Below are positions 32,108 through 40,116 of a stretch of DNA of 54,696 nt, piece after piece. The position numbers and the translations under genes were made by a program. The notes under the pieces are model-generated. The model saw only the letters and a program-made list of their open reading frames with translations. It made no database searches and had not been told where the DNA came from. The stretch is from UBA1361 sp035647455 (GTDB taxonomy: Bacteria; Bacillota_I; Bacilli_A; RFN20; CAG-826), in assembly GCA_035647455.1 (NCBI GenBank), contig DASRNI010000025.1, positions 1 through 54,696 on the forward strand, in the 5' to 3' direction. Positions within the stretch are counted from its first letter, which is position 1; each line of letters opens with the position of its first letter.

Positions 32108-33452
32108 TTATGCGACTTTTTCAAGTAAGAAGTCATCAAGATGCGCCCACACATTCGAGCTTTCTTTAAAGTGAATAACAAACGTATATTCACCCGCCGT
32201 AAGATCAACTTTTTCACCAGGAACAATATCGAACGGGTCAATTGCTCTTTTAACAACTGCAAAAGAATGCACGACTAAGTCTTCCTGCGCAATATAAAGC
32301 ATTGAAGTGCTAAAACCACCGGTTGCAATAAAGTATGTAAGTTCGTATTCTCCGTCTTCCGTTACGGTAAATGTTTGCGAGACTGTCGCTTCAATTTCTG
32401 GCGCATTACTCGAACCCGGCCAGTAATTAAGTTTTAGCGAATACGCAGTGCCGTTTGCCGCCCAGCCATCAGTTTTGACATCGTAAGTTCCCCCCGTTTG
32501 AATATGTTCAACTTCCCAAACTGGTGAATTTGCTAGCCCGACTTTCCCCGCTGTTTCAAAGCCGGGATCACGGAGTAAATTATTTTCATCAACTTCGGGA
32601 CCAGTATCTTCCGGCTTTACGTGGCCTTCTTGAAGGATAATATTATCAATATAACCCCATGTCCCTTGGTTCGCAGGTGACGTGACACGGAGTGAAAAGT
32701 CGAATGTGCTTTCACGCGGAAGTGTAAACTCAAAGTATGAAGTTTTATACGACCCACCGATAACTTCAATGTCACCTAAACTCTTTTTATATACGTCTTC
32801 GTTAATAGTAACAATTACTTCTTCAGGATTACCAACTAACTCAACACTAAGTGTATAGTCGCCTGCGGGAAACTTATTATTTGCGGCGTATGTTGAAGTT
32901 AAAGTAAAATCAATTGCCGGATCACTTTCATCAACATAAATGCGCAGTGCCTCTTCATGGCCTTCCCGGTCATTATCGTTTTCCACAATATGTTCTTCAA
33001 CGTTTTCACCGGTTAAACTAAAACCGGGGAGTCCTTCCGTAATCGCCCCGTACTCATTAAAAACATCGAGTGGTGAAGTAACGACAGTTTTTTCACTAAT
33101 CGTGATTGTAAATGTCGTACTTAAATCGCGGCTTGTGGCCCGCAGCCCGCACATTTGTTTCACCCGCCTTTAACGCAAGAACAGTATCGTCACTAATTAA
33201 GGCGATTGTTTCATCATAATCCGAGTACTCGACCTGCGCGGCAACACTAACCGGGTCAAATGTAATTTGGAGCGGAATAATATCACCAACTTCACCAGTT
33301 ACATCACTAATCGCCAGTGAACCAGTTACAAGAGCGCTCGAATCGCTTGGCAAGGATGTGCCGTTAGCACTACTTGAACCGTTTTTACAACCACTTAGTA
33401 AAAAGAGTCCTAAAACTACGGCAATCATTTGTTTTGAAAAGAGCTTTTTCAT
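32108..33452 (-). pseudogene. carbohydrate-binding lipoprotein of the galactan operon, interrupted by a 7-bp tandem duplication
   Basis: The start at 33452 (AAGGAG upstream) gives a lipoprotein (LLSGC) with a Ser linker and a bacterial Ig-like domain ending KAGETNVRA; the frame then shifts and stops at 33096. The other frame runs on from about 33155 to 32108 with ATSRDLSTTFTITISE and two jelly-roll modules, the second beginning NLLRDPGFET and ending near HLDDFLLEKVA. At the junction GCCCGCA is repeated in tandem (33138-33144 and 33145-33151). Removing one copy restores a single frame of about 445 residues (NVRATSRD). It is the last gene of the operon, so it probably bound galactan for the ABC system or enzyme. 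It could be off by slippage and reversible. Confidence 0.85.
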
Positions 33453-33463
33453 CTTTTTTCTCC

Positions 33464-34324
33464 TTATCCTTTGACAGCACCTGCGGAGATGCCTTCAATC
33501 ATAAATCTTTGTAAACTTATATAGAGAATGACAATCGGAATTGCGACAAGAATTGAACCAGCGGCAAAAATCGTAAAGTTTTGCAGCATAGCCGACGTGT
33601 CGCTTGTCATATTATAAAGTCCAACTGCAACGGTCATATCGGCAGGATTCCGCAAAATTAATCCTGCTAAAATGTAATCACTCCATGGCACCATAAACGC
33701 CATTAGTGCCGTATAAATAATAATTGGTTTCGCGAGTGGTAAAAAGATTTGGAAAAAGACACGGAACTGACTTGCTCCGTCAAGCTTTGCCGCTTCATCA
33801 ATTTCCGTAGAAATGTTATCAAAGTAACCTTTAGCGACAAAAAAGCCGAGTCCGCTTCCCGCACTATAAACAAGTAAGAGTGCCCACTTATTCCCAATTA
33901 AACCAAGTAAATTTAAAATTAAGTAAATTGCCACCATCGCCATAAAGCCGGGGAACATTCCAAGAATTAAGGAAATATTCATCAGCGGCTTACGCATTTT
34001 AAAGCGGAACCGTGATAAAGCATACGCTGTAATTAACGTTAAAAGTGTCGATATTACCATATTTAAAAGAGCAATCAGGAGCGTATTCCAAATCCACTGC
34101 AAATATTGCCGGTTCGCTGTTTTCGTAAACAAAGTTTTGAAGTTACTAAGCGTCCATGTCCGCGGGAAAAAGGTTGGGCTTAATAAGCCGGCTTCCGCGC
34201 GGAAACTATTAGCGATTACCCAGGCAATTGGCACAAGCCAAACGACAATTAAAACTGCGACTAAAGCGTGACTCCAAACTGAACTGTAAAACTTGCGTCT
34301 ACGTATATTAACTTCTTTCTTCAT
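33464..34324 (-). CDS. MalG/GanQ-like sugar ABC transporter permease
   Basis: 286 residues, six membrane helices. The EAA loop is EIDEAAKLDGASQFRVFFQIFLP (positions about 185-207), and the N- and C-terminal ends (FMIEGISAGAVKG) match the maltose/galactan-type CUT1 permeases. It overlaps the first permease gene by 4 bases (start 34324, that gene's stop 34321). With the MalF-like partner and the binding lipoprotein it would import galacto-oligosaccharides. The ATPase is not encoded here and may be a shared MsmX-type subunit. Confidence 0.92.
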   Translation of the reverse strand: MKKEVNIRRRKFYSSVWSHALVAVLIVVWLVPIAWVIANSFRAEAGLLSPTFFPRTWTLSNFKTLFTKTANRQYLQWIWNTLLIALLNMVISTLLTLITAYALSRFRFKMRKPLMNISLILGMFPGFMAMVAIYLILNLLGLIGNKWALLLVYSAGSGLGFFVAKGYFDNISTEIDEAAKLDGASQFRVFFQIFLPLAKPIIIYTALMAFMVPWSDYILAGLILRNPADMTVAVGLYNMTSDTSAMLQNFTIFAAGSILVAIPIVILYISLQRFMIEGISAGAVKG

Positions 34325-35679
34325 CGCTGGAACTCCTCTTCACTTTGGTATGCACTTGTGCGGCGGAAAATAACAAGACTAATAACCGCACTAATAATAA
34401 ACATAATAATCCCTATTGCCGCGCCGATATCGTACTCGGCGACGTTTAAGTTGTACATTGTTAATTTATAAAGCCACGTAATAAAGATGTCCGTACCGCC
34501 AGCAACACCGCCAGTACCTTGCCCCATTGGCCCGCCACCAGTTAAAAGCCAAATAACATTAAAGTTATTCATGTTATGCACAAATTGGGTAATGAGTAAC
34601 GGGGTTGTTGCAAATAAAATATACGGAAACGTAATGCTTTTGAAAATTTGCCATTTCGACGCGCCATCAATTTCCGCTGCTTCATAGTTTTCCTTCGGAA
34701 TACTTAAAAGTAACCCACTAATAATGAGCATAAAGAACGGAATCCCGACCCACATATTCGTGAAAATAATTAAGATGCGCGCGATTGTAACGTTATTCCA
34801 AAATTCAATGCGACTGCCGCCAAGATTAACAATTAGTGTATTAATTGGACCGTAATCATGAAACATCGCATACATAACGCGAAGACTCACAAACTGCGGA
34901 ACTGCAATCGTAATCACAAAGAGCGAACGCCAAAGTTTTTTTAGTTTTAGCATTTTCTTCGCTAAAAGTAAGGCAAGGAAGAAACCACCAAAATAACACG
35001 TAATTGTCGCAAAAAACGACCAAACCATTGTCCATGAAAAGACATTCGTAAACGCTTTAAAGTTACTGCCGCCATCAAAAAGCAGCCGGAAACTATTAAA
35101 GCCACTCCAACTAAAGTTATTAATCCCAATCTGCTTCGCAATATTGTAATCAGTAAAAGCAAGACTAATCATAAATAAAAGGGGAAGAATCGTAAACGCA
35201 ACCGCACCAAGGATTGGGATAATAAGCATTACAAAATACGCTTTGTCATGTTTTAGTTCTTCCCATTCACCTTTGTAATTAATCACTTTCTTCTTGTTAA
35301 CAATTGCGTTTTCAAGTTTTAACGTATCACGAATAGCTTTAACATAACTAAAGATAAAAAAGAACGTTAGTACAAGCGTTAAAATACCGTACACAAGCGG
35401 CTGCCTTCGGTCACCAATATACGTATTTAAATTGATTAAGTGACTAATACTATTTGCCCCCATCTTGATCATGTAATAAACGTAAAAAACATAGATTAAG
35501 AAGTACGTTACTGCTTTAATTAGTTGTTTACGGACGAAAAACGGGACGAAAAAGAAGAGATAACTCAAAATGAGATTCATCCGTGTAACGTTATTCCCCG
35601 TGCGGTACGTATAACTTGTTACTTTGATGAAGCGACTGAGTTTCTTGCTCTTTTTAACTTGAGTACTTTCGTTTCCCAT
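34321..35679 (-). CDS. MalF/GanP-like sugar ABC transporter permease
   Basis: 452 residues. An N-terminal extension of about 150 residues includes two or three additional helices, as in GanP/MalC proteins of Firmicutes, and is followed by the six-helix core. The EAA loop is ENYEAAEIDGASKWQIFKSIT. The segment TGGGPMGQGTGGVAGGTD is typical of MalF-type periplasmic loops. AAGGAC precedes the ATG. It lies 17 bases after the binding-protein gene and overlaps the second permease. Confidence 0.92.
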   Translation of the reverse strand: MGNESTQVKKSKKLSRFIKVTSYTYRTGNNVTRMNLILSYLFFFVPFFVRKQLIKAVTYFLIYVFYVYYMIKMGANSISHLINLNTYIGDRRQPLVYGILTLVLTFFFIFSYVKAIRDTLKLENAIVNKKKVINYKGEWEELKHDKAYFVMLIIPILGAVAFTILPLLFMISLAFTDYNIAKQIGINNFSWSGFNSFRLLFDGGSNFKAFTNVFSWTMVWSFFATITCYFGGFFLALLLAKKMLKLKKLWRSLFVITIAVPQFVSLRVMYAMFHDYGPINTLIVNLGGSRIEFWNNVTIARILIIFTNMWVGIPFFMLIISGLLLSIPKENYEAAEIDGASKWQIFKSITFPYILFATTPLLITQFVHNMNNFNVIWLLTGGGPMGQGTGGVAGGTDIFITWLYKLTMYNLNVAEYDIGAAIGIIMFIISAVISLVIFRRTSAYQSEEEFQR

Positions 35680-35696
35680 TTTTGTCCTTAATTACT

Positions 35697-36902
35697 TTAA
35701 AAGTTATTTTTAATTGTTGTCGTTGTGCTTGCGAGAATTGCACTGATGTTTTCTACGGTCGCACTTGAGCCTAAGTTCCATATTTCCGTCACCGCGTCAT
35801 TTGCCGGAGCCCAAAAACTGCCCATTTCGGTTATGTTTGGCATTAAAATTGAAGCCGTTAATGCTTCCATAAAAATATTTGCTTCGGCATTGTTACTTAC
35901 TAGTGTTGTTAAGGTCGAACTGACAAATGTTGGTAAAATACCTAAACGGGCAAAGCGGAGACGCTGCGCGGTTTCGCTGCTTAAGAAACGAGCGACATCA
36001 TGGGCGATGTGCGGGTTTTTCGCATAGCGACTAACACCGTAACCTTTATAGCCACTAAATGGTCGTAAAGTGTTCCCATTAATTGTTGGTAAAACTGCTA
36101 TCCCGGCATTGTTTTCGCCAACACTATTTTTAAATAGTGGCCATAAGTACGGACTACTAATAACTGCGGCGGCTTCATTATTTTGCATAATTGCTAAACT
36201 ATTGTCCGGGGTTGCTTTCGCAACAACAGCCCGGTGATCATTGACAATTTTCTTTAAGTTACTTGCGGTTTCCGGTGTATTTAAGTTAAAGGCGTTTCGT
36301 TCCGTGCCACTAGCGCCAAAAAGTAAGGCATCGGTAAAGAAACTAAACATATAGTAGCCACTTGAATCGTTGTCGGCGACATCAAGGACAACTTTTTCAC
36401 CGCTTGCTAAGAGATTTTCAAAGCTCGTAACGTCACTACTCGTTAATTTACGTTTATCGTACATTAATGTTTGCGATTCCGCTGTAATTGGGTAACCGTA
36501 AAGTTTATCGTTTAGTGTAAACGCATTAACTGCGTCTAGTGCGTGATGCATCGTTACTGATTCTTTAAACATAACTTCACTAATTAAGTTATTCACGACG
36601 GCGCTTGAAAGTGTATCGTGGACAAAGGCAAAGATATCTGGGCCTTCACCACTCGGTGCTTGTAAACTTAGGTCACTCACTGCTTTACTTTCTTGTTCTT
36701 CATAAAGCGTAAACTTTAATTTTGGACCGTCGGGGTAGTTTTCTTGATAAACCGCTTGATAGTTATCAAGTAATTCTGTAATTAATTCGTGGTTATTCAC
36801 GTCTTCCCAAATAACGATATTTAGTTCGTCACTTACCGCATTATTACAACCCGTTAAAATAAGTGCGGCTAATAAGAAAAAAGATTTAAAACGTTTTTTC
36901 AT
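35697..36902 (-). CDS. sugar-binding lipoprotein of the galactan ABC transporter
   Basis: 401 residues. The lipobox is LILTGC (Cys19). LNIVIWEDVNNHELITELLD and the following QEYYPDG-like block, with LYGYPITAESQTLMYDKRK and FSGYKGYGVSRYAKNPHIAHDVARFLSS, match extracellular maltodextrin/galactan-type binding proteins (SBP family 1). It would deliver oligosaccharides to the two permeases. AAAGGAG precedes the start. It is 7 bases after the intracellular GH53 gene. Confidence 0.9.
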   Translation of the reverse strand: MKKRFKSFFLLAALILTGCNNAVSDELNIVIWEDVNNHELITELLDNYQAVYQENYPDGPKLKFTLYEEQESKAVSDLSLQAPSGEGPDIFAFVHDTLSSAVVNNLISEVMFKESVTMHHALDAVNAFTLNDKLYGYPITAESQTLMYDKRKLTSSDVTSFENLLASGEKVVLDVADNDSSGYYMFSFFTDALLFGASGTERNAFNLNTPETASNLKKIVNDHRAVVAKATPDNSLAIMQNNEAAAVISSPYLWPLFKNSVGENNAGIAVLPTINGNTLRPFSGYKGYGVSRYAKNPHIAHDVARFLSSETAQRLRFARLGILPTFVSSTLTTLVSNNAEANIFMEALTASILMPNITEMGSFWAPANDAVTEIWNLGSSATVENISAILASTTTTIKNNF

Positions 36903-36909
36903 CTCTCTT

Positions 36910-38094
36910 TCACTCCTTTAAGTAATTTAAATATGCATATAGCGCGGGTAATGGCGCACCAGTTTGGTCAAACAGTGCTTGGTTGCCCCATTCATTCCCG
37001 TCTTCTTTATCACTTTCATTAATATAAGCGCGTCCCGCTGCAGTTGCCCAAGAGTCACCCGGCACAACAATCCATGCGGGTTCCCAGTAATAAAGCCCGG
37101 CGATTTCTAACGCTCGCACTTTTTTAAAAAGCATTGTTAAGTATGCGGCTTGTCCGTCTTTCGTATACGGCGGGAATCCGTCAGGTACCGGCGTTTTCGT
37201 GTTCGTGACAACGAAAGGCTTATCACCATCTTCACCAGCATACGCGTAACTCGTTTCCATAATCATAATTTCTTCTTTGTAGTTTGCTTGTAAATAACGG
37301 ACGTTTTCCGTTAAATCACTAAATGAACCGTGCCAATAAGGATAGTAACTTAGTCCGATGACATCAAAATCAAGTAAAAGCGGATGAATATTTGTGAAAA
37401 ACTCTTGATAAAGTGCCTGGTCACCACCGCGGTCAAGGTGAATAATAATTTTACTTTCCGGATATATTTTCCGCGCTGCATTAATGCCAGCGTTTAAAAA
37501 GCAGCCGAGCGTAAAGTAACCTTCACCAGCTTCGTTTTCTTTTATATCAATATTTGTATAAGGCGCCCATCTTTTATCGATATAGCCAGCCATATGGCGA
37601 ACATATTCTTCTGTTTCATAAAGTCTGCCATCCGGCCAAAGCATTCCGTTCGTAACTTCGTTGCCAATCTGAATATGCGAAATATTGATATTTTCCGCGC
37701 GAAATGCCTGCAGTACTTCAAGGGTGTAATTATTGATTTGCCCTAAGAGTTCATCAAAATGCATCTGTTGCCACGCTTTGGGGACGATTTGTTTGCCGGG
37801 ATCAGCCCAGAAGTCACTATAATGAAAATTAAGCACAACAGGAAAACCGTGAGCGTTAGCTCTTTTGGCAAGACTTAGCGTCCTTGCTAAGTCATTTGTT
37901 CCGCCACCATAAGGTTCACCATCTAAGCTATACGGGTCAACAAAAAGCCGTAAGCGAATACTTGTAAAACCGGCATCTTTTAAAAGCACAAATAAATCTT
38001 TCGTCGTGCCGTCTTTATCTTTAAACGTTGCCCCAAGTTCTTCTAAACTAGCGAGCGAACTAATATCCGCACCATAAGTAAAATGATGTTTCAC
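36910..38094 (-). CDS. GH53 endo-beta-1,4-galactanase without signal peptide
   Basis: 394 residues from a GTG start that shares GTGA with the stop of the zinc-ribbon gene. The fold is a (beta/alpha)8 barrel of family GH53: FHYSDFWADPG (90-100), acid/base Glu146 in QIGNEVTNG and nucleophile Glu280 in IMIMETSYA. No signal peptide or lipobox is present, so it acts in the cytoplasm, on imported galacto-oligosaccharides. Family GH53 enzymes are usually secreted; the secreted one in this locus is at 40117-42198. The two share the barrel, but this copy lacks the N-terminal and C-terminal extensions. Confidence 0.9.
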   Translation of the reverse strand: MKHHFTYGADISSLASLEELGATFKDKDGTTKDLFVLLKDAGFTSIRLRLFVDPYSLDGEPYGGGTNDLARTLSLAKRANAHGFPVVLNFHYSDFWADPGKQIVPKAWQQMHFDELLGQINNYTLEVLQAFRAENINISHIQIGNEVTNGMLWPDGRLYETEEYVRHMAGYIDKRWAPYTNIDIKENEAGEGYFTLGCFLNAGINAARKIYPESKIIIHLDRGGDQALYQEFFTNIHPLLLDFDVIGLSYYPYWHGSFSDLTENVRYLQANYKEEIMIMETSYAYAGEDGDKPFVVTNTKTPVPDGFPPYTKDGQAAYLTMLFKKVRALEIAGLYYWEPAWIVVPGDSWATAAGRAYINESDKEDGNEWGNQALFDQTGAPLPALYAYLNYLKE

Positions 38095-38312
38095 TTGTCT
38101 TCCTCCGGAAATTTGATTCGTTTATTAACATAGCGATAGCGGAATCGTGCCATGTTGTTATGCTCTAAAACTTCTTCTTCACGCGCAACATAGTTGCACC
38201 GTAAACAGTAGTATTCTTCTTTTTCCGCGTCATAAAACATATCCATATCTAAGTCACGCATAAAGCATGACGGACAGCGATAGTTTAAGCGGCCTTTGCG
38301 AGCTTGAGCCAT
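38091..38312 (-). CDS. small zinc-ribbon protein embedded in the galactan operon
   Basis: 73 residues. CPSC (14-17) and CLRC (36-39) can form a zinc ribbon between basic ends (ARFRYRYVNKRIKF). The start overlaps the upstream gene by 28 bases and has GGAGG at good distance; the stop overlaps the GH53 start by 4. This tight coupling inside a sugar operon suggests that it works with its neighbours, or helps regulate them. Function unknown. Confidence 0.75.
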   Translation of the reverse strand: MAQARKGRLNYRCPSCFMRDLDMDMFYDAEKEEYYCLRCNYVAREEEVLEHNNMARFRYRYVNKRIKFPEEDK

Positions 38313-40114
38313 GTTCTAATTTCCTCCCCTTCACAAAGTTCTTGGGTAATACCTAATGTGTACATCGGTGAAAAGGCGTAACCTTCACGGACATAACTAA
38401 TATTTTCACCAGCACCCCACATCGTTATTTTTGTATTTATATCAGGAATAACAACTTCACTTATCCCGTTCTTTAATTCAAGGCGGCGATTTTGATAGTT
38501 GTAGTTAAGCGTTTCTTTTTGCATCTCATTTTCGACTTTTAAGCGGATATTGTACATTTCTTCGGGGTACTCAGTTGTTCCAAAAGCACCGGTCATATAG
38601 TCATTAAACATGACTTTTGCACGCTTTTTCGAACTTTTTAAGATTTTGCGTACGTAAACTATTTCGCCCGAGTTTTCCGGAAAGATAATTTTTGTGCCAA
38701 TTGTAATTTTTAAGTTTTTAAACTCCACATCAACGGGATCAAGCGTTAAAACACGCGCTGTGCCTTCAAGTGAATAATGCCCTTTCGTGCGGCAAAGTGC
38801 GAGATCAACTTCTTCACCTTCGTAAATTACTTTCGTTGATTTAAGTGTACCTTCGCCGGCGTAATGCGTAAAGTAACCCGCACGGTAATTTGCTTGAATT
38901 AAAAAGGGATAACTTGCATTAACAATTCGCGGCGTGCCGATACCAACTGGTAAATAAAGCTTTGCAACGTACGGTCGTAAGTCAATTAGTGCTCCACCTT
39001 GATTTAAATCGACACAAGTTCTTAACGCGGGGTCTAAATACCAAAAGTACTGTTTACTACTGCCGTAGAGTATATCTTCCCATAACGCAACTTCCGGTGT
39101 CGTATAGTCTTTAAGCTCACGAAACTTCACGGCGAATTCTGCCATTGTTAAATCAAGGAGTTTGCCTTCTTGTTTAAGTTTACCGTAATACGCTAAAGCA
39201 TCACGGTAACTTTTTTCAAGTAATTCGTACGGTGCTTCCCATCGGCCCATCTTATTCATCCAACCGGGACCAACAAACATCATATTGTAAGCGTAGCCAT
39301 CATTAAATTTACCAAGATGACGATATTGATCAATTAAGTTATATAAATAAGGATATTCGTCACCAACATATGCCATCCCACGTAAGATGTTTTGTGGGTG
39401 CGTCCCAAAGTTACTACCATTGCCATCGAAGCACGCATTTAAGTCGCGCGAAAGATGGGGAATAGCGACGATGCCACTATCTTCGCTTGCGTTACTTGCA
39501 GGAACGTGCGTATTAACTTTACTCGGGATCCACGGATTCCACGGCCCGCCATCCATAAACGTATACCACGAATTGTTTGTCGCGTGATAAGCTTTCGGCC
39601 CTTCTTCCCAGCACGTTGCCACTGCGGCAATAACGGTTGGATACTTAAGTTTAATATAATTAATTAAATCAGCGTCCATATAGTACGAGCCGGTCGAAGA
39701 AGGATAAAAGCCAAACTTTTCGTAAAATAAACTAAATACATCATCCACGATCCGCTTTTTATCTTCATAACTAAACATCCAAATACAAAAGTCTTTTGTT
39801 TTGTATTTATCTTCAAATTGTTGGCACGGTAAACCAAGTAACGTTAAAGCAATCTCATCACCATACTTAGCATGATGCTCTTTCGCAAGCTTAACCGCTT
39901 CTTCATTAAATAAACTCGCATACGTCATTTGGATTGTTGTTTTAAGCCCGTTCTCGTGAGCAATTTGTTGTTGCAGTTTAAAGATATCAAGTGACTCAGT
40001 TAGTAGTTCACTTTTCTCTAAATCAAGCACTTCACCGTGACCGGTAATCTTTTGTGCGTATTCTGGCACCATTTCCGGCCGATGCACTAAATTAAGTAAT
40101 AGTTTTGTTTGCAT
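38285..40114 (-). CDS. unrecognised two-part protein of the galactan operon (deacetylase/glycosidase-like barrel)
   Basis: 609 residues, no signal peptide. The N-terminal part (about 1-300) reads like a (beta/alpha)7-8 barrel of the polysaccharide deacetylase / GH57-GH38 kind: KTTIQMTYASLFNEEAV, GDEIALTLLGLPCQQF, PSSTGSYYMDADLINYIK, VIAAVATCWEEG, then GIVAIPHLSRDLNACFDGNG. The C-terminal half is beta-rich. Asp/Glu/His residues suited to catalysis occur (Asp in YYMDADL, His in IPHLSRD). It lies between the two GH53 genes (2-base gap to the secreted one). It may process imported galacto-oligosaccharides, a role usually played by GH42. No family can be named. Confidence 0.7.
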   Translation of the reverse strand: MQTKLLLNLVHRPEMVPEYAQKITGHGEVLDLEKSELLTESLDIFKLQQQIAHENGLKTTIQMTYASLFNEEAVKLAKEHHAKYGDEIALTLLGLPCQQFEDKYKTKDFCIWMFSYEDKKRIVDDVFSLFYEKFGFYPSSTGSYYMDADLINYIKLKYPTVIAAVATCWEEGPKAYHATNNSWYTFMDGGPWNPWIPSKVNTHVPASNASEDSGIVAIPHLSRDLNACFDGNGSNFGTHPQNILRGMAYVGDEYPYLYNLIDQYRHLGKFNDGYAYNMMFVGPGWMNKMGRWEAPYELLEKSYRDALAYYGKLKQEGKLLDLTMAEFAVKFRELKDYTTPEVALWEDILYGSSKQYFWYLDPALRTCVDLNQGGALIDLRPYVAKLYLPVGIGTPRIVNASYPFLIQANYRAGYFTHYAGEGTLKSTKVIYEGEEVDLALCRTKGHYSLEGTARVLTLDPVDVEFKNLKITIGTKIIFPENSGEIVYVRKILKSSKKRAKVMFNDYMTGAFGTTEYPEEMYNIRLKVENEMQKETLNYNYQNRRLELKNGISEVVIPDINTKITMWGAGENISYVREGYAFSPMYTLGITQELCEGEEIRTWLKLAKAA

Positions 40115-40116
40115 AT

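Noticed and set aside
33096..33163. Programmed frameshift in the binding-module lipoprotein
   Set aside because: No slippery heptamer is seen; the exact 7-bp tandem duplication explains the shift.
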